The notes beneath the pieces are model-generated. The model searched no databases. It had not been told where the DNA came from and saw nothing but the letters and a program-made list of their open reading frames with translations. 64,000 bases of DNA from the NCBI RefSeq assembly GCF_000172155.1, contig NZ_ABIZ01000001.1, forward strand, positions 2,947,105 through 3,011,104. The letters run 5' to 3'. The translations under genes and the position numbers were made by a program. Origin of the DNA: Verrucomicrobium spinosum DSM 4136 = JCM 18804. GTDB taxonomy: Bacteria > Verrucomicrobiota > Verrucomicrobiia > Verrucomicrobiales > Verrucomicrobiaceae. Below are positions 55,318-64,000 of the stretch, piece after piece. How positions within the stretch are numbered: position 1 is the stretch's first letter; every line of letters starts with the position of its first letter.

Positions 55318-57309
55318 TCAGTTTGAGTCGGCGGACTCTTTGGACTGAGACTTGTCTTTGCCTCCCTCGGTCTCGATGGAGATGGTTTTGGTGCCCTTGT
55401 TGACCTTGATGAGAGCGGGAAGGCGGGCCACCCGGTTGTCCTTGACGTTCAGCGCCCAGGCTTGAAGGGCGAGGTCTCCGTCAGGAAGGGCGGGGGCTTT
55501 CACGATGCCTTTCCAGGGGTACAACTGGGGCACGGTGAGATCCTCAAGGTTCGAGAACTCATAGTCGAGTCCGTAGATGCGCAGCCACTGGTGGGTCTGG
55601 GGTTGCATCAGACCGATGACCTTATCCCCCTGGGTGATGAGCACGAGATCGCTTGGGTGCTTGGTGCCGAATCGCGCATGGCCGGAAATTTCCAGCCCGC
55701 CGTCTTCAAGGAATTGTGAGGTCAGGACGTTCGCCTTGTCCTTGGGCAGGGGTTTCTTGTCCTTGGTGAAGGTGCTGAGATCAGGCGACTCCAGGATGCG
55801 AGTCTTGAAGAGTCCCTGGCTGCGAAGGATGTTCACAGCATCCAGGCAGTATTTGTAGTCCTTGCAGAGCACGTTCATCTCATCCCTGCTGAGCTGGAAG
55901 TGAGGCAGGAACATGGTGAGCCCCTTCGACTGCCAGCGGGCGCGGTGCCAGATTTCTGTGAGGTGAAGGGAGTAGCGCCAGGTGGGAATCTGAGCGGTGC
56001 AGAAGATGGCCAGCATCGCGGTGGCGATGATGGCGGGAGCATTGGAGGGAAGGATGCGCGCGGCCCAGTTCCCCGGATTTTGCCGTAGCCAAGTCACCCA
56101 CTCGCGACTGTGCAGGTAGGCCAGGGCCATGGTCGCGATAGGCAGGAAGGAACTGATGACCAGGTAGCGGGTGGTGGTGGACCGGTGTTCCCCAATGTGG
56201 GCCCGCCCTTTGCTGATGGAGAGAGCCACCCCGATGACGTAGGCAGCGAGAGCCAGCCAGGGAAGAGCCTGCGGCCAGAGCCTGCGACCAGTTTTGGTGA
56301 AGACAGTCAGGGCTGCCACCATCAAAAACGCTGTGAGCACCCAAATCCCATAGAATACTGAGGAGTCCAAGGGGTGATCTTCAAACGGAGTGCGAGCGAA
56401 GGGGTTGCCCAGGAATCCGAGGAAGAAGCCTACGAACTTCTTGATGTTCTCCGCCGAGTTGAGGCTGATGCCGCCTTCCAGGGCGTAGTCGCCCGGCTTC
56501 AGATTGTAGGCGTGGAAGGCGACGTTGTAGAAGTTGCTGAAGTAGGAAACGATGGTGCCGGCGGCCACGGTAATCCAAATACCCCCCATGAGAATCCGGG
56601 TTTTCAGCGGGGCAAGATGGGGATGCAGGAGGATGAAAACGAGGATCACCGGCCAGAAGACCAAGCCATGGGAAAAGGAGTGGGTGGCCATCTCCGCCAG
56701 GAGCCATGCAGCGGCAAACAGCAGCCAGGGATGTTTGGCGGTTGCAGGGATGGTCGGTGCCGGGGAGTCTGGGGTAAAGGCATTGAGAATGGCTAGCAGA
56801 CAGGGCACCGGAATGGCCATCCACATGGCGGCTCCCCAGAAGAGAATCTGGAAGAGCATCGGTGAAAAGATGAGCAGATTCGCGGCAAAGGCCATCGCCG
56901 CCACCCAGAGGCCGCGTCCCAGGGTCTTGCTCATGATCCGCCAGGTGAGCAGGCCGCTGACGAAGAACAGGAAGAACGTGAAGTAGTTCTCCCAGCGGAA
57001 GTCTCCGCCGCTCAAGTGGCTCAGGGTGAGGATGATGAGGCGAGGAATGACGATGCGGTGCTGGATCTGCGGCGCATAAAGGTCATGCCAGCTCAGGGTG
57101 CCGTTGTGCCACTTCTGTAGGAGAGGGGCATTTTCCCAAGTGTCCCAGCAGGCGATGTCCACGCTCTTTTCCCAGACGAGCAGGCCGGTGAAGAGGGCCG
57201 GCGTGAAAGCCAGGAAAAAGATCAGGACCCGTTTCCAGGAAAACGAGCGTCTGTTGTGGGCGGCGGGCTGGCTTTTGTCGAGGTTCATGTGAGCGTCGGG
57301 CCGATCCAT
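55318..57309 (-). CDS. Large polytopic membrane protein, GtrC/glucosyltransferase-like
   Basis: A 663-residue protein with about ten membrane spans in the first two-thirds and a soluble C-terminal domain (about 470-663). Near the N-terminus the segment DIACWDTWENAPLLQKWHNG followed by TLSWHDL is matched by NIPFLDDWMFVHMDAKLAEG plus TLRWQDF in the truncated gene at 63220, so the two are paralogues. The acidic, aromatic first outer loop fits lipid-linked sugar transferases of the GT-C type. A specific sugar or acceptor cannot be given. Either ATG 57309 or 57288 could be the start; neither has a good ribosome binding site. Confidence 0.7.
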   Translation of the reverse strand: MDRPDAHMNLDKSQPAAHNRRSFSWKRVLIFFLAFTPALFTGLLVWEKSVDIACWDTWENAPLLQKWHNGTLSWHDLYAPQIQHRIVIPRLIILTLSHLSGGDFRWENYFTFFLFFVSGLLTWRIMSKTLGRGLWVAAMAFAANLLIFSPMLFQILFWGAAMWMAIPVPCLLAILNAFTPDSPAPTIPATAKHPWLLFAAAWLLAEMATHSFSHGLVFWPVILVFILLHPHLAPLKTRILMGGIWITVAAGTIVSYFSNFYNVAFHAYNLKPGDYALEGGISLNSAENIKKFVGFFLGFLGNPFARTPFEDHPLDSSVFYGIWVLTAFLMVAALTVFTKTGRRLWPQALPWLALAAYVIGVALSISKGRAHIGEHRSTTTRYLVISSFLPIATMALAYLHSREWVTWLRQNPGNWAARILPSNAPAIIATAMLAIFCTAQIPTWRYSLHLTEIWHRARWQSKGLTMFLPHFQLSRDEMNVLCKDYKYCLDAVNILRSQGLFKTRILESPDLSTFTKDKKPLPKDKANVLTSQFLEDGGLEISGHARFGTKHPSDLVLITQGDKVIGLMQPQTHQWLRIYGLDYEFSNLEDLTVPQLYPWKGIVKAPALPDGDLALQAWALNVKDNRVARLPALIKVNKGTKTISIETEGGKDKSQSKESADSN

Positions 57310-57413
57310 AGCCGTGTATCAACTGGGTGCGAGAGTAAATCCATGAACAAAAGTTTAATTGATGCTGGCTGTGAGGAAAATAACCTCCGTTTGTCCCAGC
57401 ACCTCCGGCAGGA

Positions 57414-60400
57414 ATGGCAAATGAACCCGCGACCCACCACTCCTGGCATCCTTGGATGTCTTCCTTTGTTTTCTTGATGCTGGGAGGGGCTGCGGTCCCG
57501 CTTTTTGCAGCAGAGGGGACCAAGGTTCTCCAGTACAATCGGGACGTTCGCCCCATTCTGGCGGACCATTGCTTCAATTGCCACGGAGCGGACGAGCGGC
57601 AACGCAAGGGCAAGCTGCGCCTTGATGAGAGGGAAGGGGCATTGTCTGGCAAGGCCGTCGTTCCTGGTCATCCTGAGGCGAGTGAACTGATCAAGCGCAT
57701 TCTCACAGAGGATCCGGAGGAGGTGATGCCTCCGCCCAAGTCCCACAACACGCTCACGGAGGCTGAAAAGGCCACTCTGAGGCGCTGGATCGAATCCGGG
57801 GCGGAGTACCAAAAGCATTGGGCGTTTATTCCCCCTCAGAAGGTCGAAGTACCCGCGCCCAAGACACTTCCATCTGGATGGGATGGTGCGGTGGACGGCT
57901 TTGTGCTGAAACAGTTGGAGGAGCATGGGATGACTCCGGCCGGGCCAGCGAATCGAGAAGCGTGGCTGCGCCGGGTGACTTTTGCCCTCACCGGGTTGCC
58001 TCCCGGGATCAAGGAAATGGACGCTTTCCTGGGTGACATCTCAGGAACGGAAGCCGATGCACGGGCCAAGGTGGTGGATCGCCTGCTGGGCTCACGTTCC
58101 TATGGCGAACATCTGGCAAAGGACTGGCTGGATGCGGCGCGCTATGCCGACAGCTATGGTCGTCATGAAGACGGGGACATGCTGGTGTGGCCCTGGCGGG
58201 ACTGGGTGATCCGTTCCTTCAACAACAACCTTCCTTACGATCAGTTTGTCCTCGCTCAAACTGCAGGTGACCTCCTGCCGGGATCCACGCGGGATCAGAA
58301 GGTGGCCACTGCCTTCAACCGGCTGGCGCAGCAGTCCAACGAGAGTGGGAGCGATCCCGAGGAGTTTCGGCTGGATCAGGTGAGCGATCGGGTGCGGGCC
58401 AATGGTCTGGCCTTCATGGGGCTGACCATCGAGTGCGCCAAGTGCCACGACCACAAGTATGACCCCATCAGTCAACGGGAGTACTGGCAGATGGCGGCCT
58501 TCTTCGACAACATCGACGAGAACGGCGTGTACTCGCAGTTCTGTCCCAAGGCGACGCCTTCGCCCTCCCTGCTGCTGCCAGATGCCTCTCAGGAGGAGAA
58601 GCTGGTGGAGCTGCAGCATCAGATCGAGACGCGTGAGCATGCCCTGGAAGCCATGCGCAAGGAGGTGAGGCCTGCCTTTGAGAAACGGATCGCTGAAGAA
58701 GGTATCCCCGGGGCGTCCAAGTCCGGTCTCGTCAATAGCATCAAGGCGTTGTTTGGCCAGCGGGAGTTCAATCCCTGGACCCAACGGGCCAAGGCGCACT
58801 TCGACTTTGAACCCGAGTCCGTGGCCAGGCAGGACGGCGATCGGGTGCTGCTGAATCGTGAGGACAAGGCGAAGTCTGCACGGCTCCGCGTCAAGCTGGA
58901 TCCGGTGGAGAAAGGCGCACGTGGCAAGGCCATGCTTATGAAGGGGGATGATGAAATAAACATCCCGCGCATGGGTGACTTCAAGGAGTATGACGCCTTC
59001 AGTTTCGCGGTCTGGCTCCAGCCGGGTGAGACGCGGGATCGGGCGACTGTGGTGGCCTGCTCGCGTGGCGGCAATGATGATGGGAGAGGCTACGAAGTGG
59101 TGCTCGAAAATGAGGTCCCTTCCTTCGCCCTGATGCACTTTTTCCCAGGAAACGAAATCCGCATTCGTGCCCGGACGTCTTTGCCGCTGAACCAGTGGAG
59201 TCATCTGGCCGTGACCTATGACGGCTCCAGCCGGGCTGAGGGCATGAAGATGTATATCAACGGGGAACTGGCCTCCGTGGAGGTGGTGCACGACCACCTG
59301 AAGCGGGACATCTCCCGCCGTGAGGAGTGGGGGGACATAGGCATCGACCAAGTGCGTTTCACCCTGGGCGGGCGTGAGCATGATTCGCCGCTCAAGAACT
59401 GCGGGGTGGACGAGTACTACGTGTTCGGTCGCGGCATCTCCGCGGGAGAAGTGAAGAATCTGGCCGGCGTGCCTTCTCAAGCTGCGGACTGGCTGGACTG
59501 GTGGCTGGCGCTCAAACACGATGGCTGGAAGACGGCCCAATCAGAGCTGAGGAAACTACGCGAGGCCCGGACGGCGGTGACCAACGAGGTGCTGGAGATC
59601 ATGGTGATGCAGGAGTTGCCCGCGGCTCGGCCCGCTTTTGTGCGACTAAGGGGCGACCACCGCCAGAAAGGGGAGCCGGTGCAGCCGGACGTGCCGCAGC
59701 AGATCCTGCCGTGGCCGGAAGGGGCGCCGCGCAACCGGCTCGGCTTTGGCCAGTGGCTGGTGAGTCCGCAGCATCCGCTGGTTGCCAGGGTAGCGGTCAA
59801 TCGCATCTGGCAGATGTTCTTTGGTCGCGGTCTGGTGGGCACGCCGGAGGATTTTGGGACACGCGGGGAACTTCCCTCTCACCCGGAGCTTCTCGACTGG
59901 CTGGCTTGCGACTTTCGTGAGCACGGCTGGGATGTGAAGCGGCTGTGCCGCATGATCGCCCTCTCAGGAACCTTTGGGCAGAGTGCCATTCCAGGGGATC
60001 CCATGCAATTGACTGCCGACCCCGCCAACAAATGGTTGGCTCGCGGGCCGGTGGTGCGTCTGGCCGGGGAGGAACTGCGAGATCAAGCGCTGGCCGCCAG
60101 CGGGCTCTTTGTGGACAAAGTGGGAGGCCCCAGTGTGTACCCTTATCTGCCGCTGGGGATCTATCGCGACAGCGGCTTGCAGCAGAACTACGTGGAGAGC
60201 CAGGGGGAGGGCTTGTATCGTCGCAGCCTCTACACCTTCTGGCGGCGCACGCTGGCACCACCGAATCTGGCGGCGTTTGATGCTCCCACGCGCGAGTTCT
60301 GTGTAATGCGTCGGGAGAAGACCAGCACCCCGGTGCAGGCCCTCGTGTTGCTGAATGATCCCCAGTACGTGGAGGCTCAGCGGGTGCTGGCGGCCCGGGT

Positions 60401-60671
60401 GTTGAAGGAAGCCGGGGATGATGATGCGGCGGCCTGTGCTACGGCCTTCCGGCTGCTGCTGGGCCGGCTGCCCACCGGGCAGGAGCAGGCTGTGCTTCTG
60501 TGTGTGCTGGGTGGCCACTCGGATCACTATCGGACCCACTTGGATGAAGCCAGGGCCTTCCTCCAGAACGGCCATCATGCGGCCGATGAACATCTCGAAC
60601 CCGCACGAGTGGCAGCCATGGCCATGGTGGTGCGCACGCTCATGAGCCACGTGGAAGCCGTCAACCGTTGA
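57414..60671 (+). CDS. PSD1/DUF1549-DUF1553 protein with LamG insert (module 3)
   Basis: A 1085-residue secreted protein. Signal region (about 15-33, SSFVFLMLGGAAVPLFAAE), haem c motif CFNCH at residues 53-57, DUF1549 (AKDWLDAARYADSYG, CAKCHDHKYDP), a coiled-coil-like stretch (about 400-425), a LamG concanavalin-like domain (about 465-680, FSFAVWLQPGETRDRATVV and NQWSHLAVTYDG), and DUF1553 (NRIWQMFFGRGLV). The LamG insert suggests carbohydrate contact. It is divergent from the large membrane protein gene and is followed 5 bp later by its DUF1501 partner and then by glycosyltransferase genes. Confidence 0.9.
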   Translation: MANEPATHHSWHPWMSSFVFLMLGGAAVPLFAAEGTKVLQYNRDVRPILADHCFNCHGADERQRKGKLRLDEREGALSGKAVVPGHPEASELIKRILTEDPEEVMPPPKSHNTLTEAEKATLRRWIESGAEYQKHWAFIPPQKVEVPAPKTLPSGWDGAVDGFVLKQLEEHGMTPAGPANREAWLRRVTFALTGLPPGIKEMDAFLGDISGTEADARAKVVDRLLGSRSYGEHLAKDWLDAARYADSYGRHEDGDMLVWPWRDWVIRSFNNNLPYDQFVLAQTAGDLLPGSTRDQKVATAFNRLAQQSNESGSDPEEFRLDQVSDRVRANGLAFMGLTIECAKCHDHKYDPISQREYWQMAAFFDNIDENGVYSQFCPKATPSPSLLLPDASQEEKLVELQHQIETREHALEAMRKEVRPAFEKRIAEEGIPGASKSGLVNSIKALFGQREFNPWTQRAKAHFDFEPESVARQDGDRVLLNREDKAKSARLRVKLDPVEKGARGKAMLMKGDDEINIPRMGDFKEYDAFSFAVWLQPGETRDRATVVACSRGGNDDGRGYEVVLENEVPSFALMHFFPGNEIRIRARTSLPLNQWSHLAVTYDGSSRAEGMKMYINGELASVEVVHDHLKRDISRREEWGDIGIDQVRFTLGGREHDSPLKNCGVDEYYVFGRGISAGEVKNLAGVPSQAADWLDWWLALKHDGWKTAQSELRKLREARTAVTNEVLEIMVMQELPAARPAFVRLRGDHRQKGEPVQPDVPQQILPWPEGAPRNRLGFGQWLVSPQHPLVARVAVNRIWQMFFGRGLVGTPEDFGTRGELPSHPELLDWLACDFREHGWDVKRLCRMIALSGTFGQSAIPGDPMQLTADPANKWLARGPVVRLAGEELRDQALAASGLFVDKVGGPSVYPYLPLGIYRDSGLQQNYVESQGEGLYRRSLYTFWRRTLAPPNLAAFDAPTREFCVMRREKTSTPVQALVLLNDPQYVEAQRVLAARVLKEAGDDDAAACATAFRLLLGRLPTGQEQAVLLCVLGGHSDHYRTHLDEARAFLQNGHHAADEHLEPARVAAMAMVVRTLMSHVEAVNR

Positions 60672-60676
60672 TCCCC

Positions 60677-62125
60677 ATGACTGACAATTCCAAACTCACG
60701 CGGAGACAGATGCTGAGCCGGGCGGGCTGTGGTCTGGGCGGCCTGGCCTTTGCCAGCCTGTTGGGGGCCGCAGAATCGGGCGCAGGCCCGGGGCTCTCCA
60801 GTTTGCCCGGGCTGCCGCACTTCGCACCCAAGGCCAGGCGGGTCATTTTCCTCTTTATGAGCGGAGGGCCGTCGCATGTGGACAGCTTCGACAACAAGCC
60901 AGTGCTGCTGAAGCGCCAGGGGGACAGCCTGCCAGAGAGCTATCGCAAGGGGGCTCAGAAGCTGCCCGGCATGTCAGGCAATCAGACGCTCTTCCAGCTC
61001 AAAGGTTCCTCGTACCCGTTCAAGCAGTACGGCCAGAGCGGGGCCTGGGTGAGTGATGCCTTTCCCCACACGGCGAAGATGGTGGACGACCTCTGTTTCA
61101 TCAAGTCGATGCATTCGGAATCGGTGAACCATGATCCGGCCATCACGTTTATCCAGACCGGCTCTCCGCTGGCAGGTCGCCCCAGCGTGGGCTCCTGGGT
61201 GCAATATGGGCTGGGGCGTGACAACCAGAACCTGCCGGCCTTCATCACCATGATCTCACGACGGCCCGTGGATCAGCCATTAAGTGCCAAGCTGTGGGGC
61301 AGTGGGTTCCTCCCGACGCAGTACGAAGGCGTGCAGTTTCGCGCTTCCAAGGATCCAGTGCTCTACCTGGGAGACCCGGCGGGGGTCAGCCGCGACACGA
61401 CCAAGCGGGTGCTGGATGGTCTGAGGGATCTCCAGGCAGCTCAGCCGGGAGTAAGCTCCCAGGCCGCCACGGCTGCTGCGCTCGATGCCCGGTGGGCGGA
61501 GTACGAGATGGCCTTTCGCATGCAGTCCTCCATCCCAGAGGTGACAGACTTGAAAGGAGAACCCGATCACGTATTTGATCTCTACGGTCCCGATGCTCGC
61601 CATCCGGGGACTTTCGCTGCGAACTGCATTCAGGCCCGCCGTCTGGCCGAGCGCGGAGTGAAGTTCATCCAGCTCTTCCATCCAGGATGGGACCTGCACA
61701 GCAACATGGAGAAGGGCTTTCCAGTCCTGGCCCAGGAAGTGGACCAACCCTGCGCCGCACTCATCGCCGATCTCAAACAGCGCGACCTGCTGAAGGACAC
61801 TCTGGTCATCTGGGGTGGGGAATTTGGACGCACCTGCTACCTACAGGGGCGTCTGGGCAAGATGGGACAGGGGGGCAGGGATCATCACCCCAACTGCTTC
61901 ACCTTCTGGATGGCGGGAGGTGGCGCGAAGCCGGGGGTGACCTATGGGGAGACGGATGAACTGGGGCACGCCATTGTGCGGGACCCTGTGCATGTGCATG
62001 ACTTCCATGCAACCCTCCTGCACCTGTTGGGTATTGATCACGAGCGGTTCACCTACCGCTTTCAGGGACGGGACTTCCGGCTTACGGATGTGTCGGGGAG
62101 TGTGGTGAAGCGGATTCTGGCATGA
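60677..62125 (+). CDS. DUF1501 protein, Tat-exported (module 3 partner)
   Basis: A 482-residue DUF1501 protein with leader LTRRQMLSRAGCGLGGLAFA, a Tat-type signal. Family pieces are FLFMSGGPSHVDSFDNKP, IWGGEFGRTCYLQG and the closing DFRLTDVSGSVVKRIL. ATG 60677 lies 5 bp after the PSD1 stop, indicating tight coupling. Its stop overlaps the ATG of the GT2 gene by 4 bp, tying the module to glycosyltransfer genes in one transcript, an arrangement not seen for the other two pairs here. Confidence 0.9.
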   Translation: MTDNSKLTRRQMLSRAGCGLGGLAFASLLGAAESGAGPGLSSLPGLPHFAPKARRVIFLFMSGGPSHVDSFDNKPVLLKRQGDSLPESYRKGAQKLPGMSGNQTLFQLKGSSYPFKQYGQSGAWVSDAFPHTAKMVDDLCFIKSMHSESVNHDPAITFIQTGSPLAGRPSVGSWVQYGLGRDNQNLPAFITMISRRPVDQPLSAKLWGSGFLPTQYEGVQFRASKDPVLYLGDPAGVSRDTTKRVLDGLRDLQAAQPGVSSQAATAAALDARWAEYEMAFRMQSSIPEVTDLKGEPDHVFDLYGPDARHPGTFAANCIQARRLAERGVKFIQLFHPGWDLHSNMEKGFPVLAQEVDQPCAALIADLKQRDLLKDTLVIWGGEFGRTCYLQGRLGKMGQGGRDHHPNCFTFWMAGGGAKPGVTYGETDELGHAIVRDPVHVHDFHATLLHLLGIDHERFTYRFQGRDFRLTDVSGSVVKRILA

Positions 62126-63162
62126 TCGCGTCGCATTCTATGGACTTTTCCCAGTTGCATCCCGGGGCCGACGGTGGAGTATCCGCGCCGATGACCGAGT
62201 CCCCGGCACTGCCGAAGTTTTGTGTGGTGATACCCTGCTACAATGAGCAGGAGTCGATCCCTGTGCTCGTGGAGAAACTGACTCCAGTGCTGGAAGAGGG
62301 AACGGCTGGATCGTGGCAGATTTTGTTTGTGGACGATGGCAGCCGGGATGCCACCCCATCCATGATTTGGGATCTCCACGCGAAGGACCCCCGCTATCAG
62401 GGAATCCGGCTGAGCCGCAATTTCGGACACCAGCCCGCCGTGTGGACGGGCATCGTCAATGCCCGGGCTGAATGCATCGGCGTCATCGACTGCGATCTTC
62501 AAGACCCACCCGATGTGCTCATGCAGCTCTACCGGAGAGTGGTGGACGGCGGGGTGGACATCTGCGCCGGGGTGCGTGGAAAGCGCGAGGAGGCCCCCTG
62601 GTGGCTCTGCATTGCCTACAAGACCTTTTACCGCCTGATGGGCTGGCTGGCAGAGCATGACTACACCCTGGACAGCGGGGACTTCTGCGTGGTGAACCGC
62701 CGTGCGCACGCCGCCCTCTGCCGTCTGGGAGAAGCCGCTCCGGTCCACCGTGGACTGCGTTCCTGGGTGGGGTTCAAGCAAGACACCATCACCTACCTCC
62801 GCCCGCCGCGTCTTCACGGGCAGAGCAAATACAACCTGACCCGCCTCGCGGTGCTGGCGATCAACAACCTGGTGAACTTCAGCACTGCTCCCCTGCGTCT
62901 GGCCACGCTGGTGGGGCTGTTTATGGGGTTCATCACCTTGATGGCTGCCGGATTGTTCCTCCTGAACCGCATCTTTCCCAGCTTCTCGCTCTTCGGTTAT
63001 TATGTGGGTGCCAACCCGGGTACGGCCACCTTGGTGCTCTACACTTCCTTCATCTCGGCCGCCCTCTTCTTCTGCCTGGGCATCATCGGGGAGTACCTGG
63101 CTGTGGTGATCAAAGAAGTGAAAAGGCGGCCGGTCACTGTCATTGCGGAAAAAACCGAGTGA
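62122..63162 (+). CDS. Family 2 glycosyltransferase, GtrB/dolichol-phosphate-mannose-synthase-like
   Basis: A 346-residue enzyme. The GT-A domain begins FCVVIPCYNEQESIPVLVEKL, with ILFVDDGSRD and the metal-binding IDCDLQDPPD (DxD-like). Two membrane spans close the protein (about 262-285 and 305-325), as in GtrB enzymes that load a sugar onto undecaprenyl phosphate. Start ATG 62122 overlaps the DUF1501 stop by 4 bp; an internal ATG at 62191 is also possible. The next gene encodes a GT-C-like membrane protein, so the two may form a lipid-linked glycosylation system. Confidence 0.88.
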   Translation: MIASHSMDFSQLHPGADGGVSAPMTESPALPKFCVVIPCYNEQESIPVLVEKLTPVLEEGTAGSWQILFVDDGSRDATPSMIWDLHAKDPRYQGIRLSRNFGHQPAVWTGIVNARAECIGVIDCDLQDPPDVLMQLYRRVVDGGVDICAGVRGKREEAPWWLCIAYKTFYRLMGWLAEHDYTLDSGDFCVVNRRAHAALCRLGEAAPVHRGLRSWVGFKQDTITYLRPPRLHGQSKYNLTRLAVLAINNLVNFSTAPLRLATLVGLFMGFITLMAAGLFLLNRIFPSFSLFGYYVGANPGTATLVLYTSFISAALFFCLGIIGEYLAVVIKEVKRRPVTVIAEKTE

Positions 63163-63219
63163 CGAGCTAATGCTTGCCGAGGGGCACCGGGGGTGCTTTG
63201 ATCCGCGCTTCCTCGTACT

Positions 63220-64000
63220 ATGGCATCAGAGATTGTCCCAGCCCCCGCCAAACGCAGCCGTGTCTGGTTTGAAACCGCATGGCCCTGGCTGAAGCGGATC
63301 GTGCCCTGGTTGCTGGTACTGCTGCCTGCGATTCTGCTCAATCGCCTGATTCACGAGCACAAGGTGAACATCCCGTTCCTGGATGACTGGATGTTCGTCC
63401 ATATGGATGCCAAGCTCGCTGAGGGCACCCTCCGCTGGCAGGACTTCTTCATGGTGCAGATGGAGCACCGGATGGCGTTTGTCCGGGGGGTGATCATGCT
63501 GTTTCACCACTTCTTGCCCGGCAACTACACGGGGCAGATGTGGCTCAGTTGGGTATTGCTGGCCCTGACGCTGGTGAATGTGGGAATCCTCTTGCGCAAG
63601 ACGACGGGGGTGCCTTTCCGGGTCTGGTGGCCGCTTCTGGCGCTGGCGAGTGTGGCGCTTTTTTCCCCGGTGCATTACCGGATCGTCCTGTGGGCCATGA
63701 TGTTTCAGGTGATCTGCCCGGCCTTCTTCCTCTCCCTGGCGATGGTGCTCTTGCTCGCCCGGTGGCCCCTGTGGATCCGCTTCGTCGGGGCGGTCCTGTG
63801 TGCCCAGTGTGCCACCCAGTGTTTTGCCACGGGCATTTTGGTCTGGGTGCTGATGATCCCGATGATCCTGTGGTCCGGGGCGATCCCCAAGACGCAGAGC
63901 CGCTACATCTTCCTGATCGCCTGGATCGGGGTCTTTCTCGTGACCATGGGGCTTTATTTTCATGACCTGAAGAATGAGACGGATCCCCAATTCTCCTACA
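63220..64000 (+). CDS. GT-C-like polytopic membrane protein (cut by window end)
   Basis: About 260 codons are open to the edge, starting MASEIVPAPAKRSRVWFE. After one N-terminal span comes the outer loop NIPFLDDWMFVHMDAKLAEG, then at least five more spans. It is a paralogue of the 663-residue protein at 55318-57309. It lies 57 bp after the GtrB-like gene in the same direction and is its probable partner, using the lipid-linked sugar. The C-terminal soluble domain, if any, is outside the window. Confidence 0.75.
   Translation, partial: MASEIVPAPAKRSRVWFETAWPWLKRIVPWLLVLLPAILLNRLIHEHKVNIPFLDDWMFVHMDAKLAEGTLRWQDFFMVQMEHRMAFVRGVIMLFHHFLPGNYTGQMWLSWVLLALTLVNVGILLRKTTGVPFRVWWPLLALASVALFSPVHYRIVLWAMMFQVICPAFFLSLAMVLLLARWPLWIRFVGAVLCAQCATQCFATGILVWVLMIPMILWSGAIPKTQSRYIFLIAWIGVFLVTMGLYFHDLKNETDPQFSY

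Noticed and set aside
58092-59540. Open frame of 482 codons antisense to PSD1 module 3
   Set aside because: Shadow of the sense gene; low-complexity composition and no family features.

Overview
The window looks like a chromosomal segment of a Verrucomicrobiota bacterium (Verrucomicrobiales-like). Three pairs of a secreted cytochrome-type PSD1 protein (DUF1549/DUF1553) and a Tat-exported DUF1501 protein point there. So does an ECF sigma factor translationally coupled to a FecR/LamG membrane protein. A sequence matching the LexA motif I recall for Verrucomicrobia supports the same placement. Most of the window is GC-rich with housekeeping genes in short operons. The stretches around 15-23 kb and 36-38 kb are visibly more A/T-rich and look acquired.

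Layout. 0-7 kb: the 3' end of PEP carboxylase, an EamA transporter, glmM, a DJ-1/PfpI protein, and an ECF sigma/FecR-LamG pair. 7-12 kb: PSD1/DUF1501 module 1, divergent from the sigma gene. 12-14 kb: pyrF and mdh with a strong terminator. 14-23 kb: an accessory island with a lipid-free secreted protein, a 1573-residue multi-domain secreted protein, small exported or tail-anchored proteins, a decayed copy of part of the giant protein's C-terminal region, and an IS4-family transposase. At 23.3-24.25 kb lies a second, broken mdh whose last 602 bp are almost identical to the first, so the island sits between direct repeats. 24-29 kb: PSD1/DUF1501 module 2. 29-36 kb: GlxA-type regulator and MFS transporter, Coa1-like protein, an EboC/EboD-like pair, moaC, MogA/MoaB, TfoX-like and YjbQ-like proteins. 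36-38 kb: a type II restriction-modification system (C5 methylase plus BsuBI/PstI-type nuclease). 38-41 kb: metX, DUF72 and DUF3820. 41-48 kb: a six-gene operon for a MacAB/TolC-like efflux pump and its two-component system. 48-52 kb: a GH130 protein and a glycosyltransferase/glycosidase-like fusion. 52-57 kb: TPR protein, flavin reductase, a SplB-like radical SAM protein with a candidate LexA box, and a large membrane protein. 57-64 kb: PSD1/DUF1501 module 3 with a GtrB-like glycosyltransferase and a membrane protein cut by the window edge.

Two themes stand out. First, the 14-23 kb island carries traces of repeated recombination: duplicated and mosaic mdh, a DUF1501 fossil exactly at the repeat edge, an orphan C-terminal fragment, and an IS element. 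Second, at least five intergenic gaps hold inverted repeats built from short recurring words. No tRNA, rRNA, CRISPR array or integrase was recognised.
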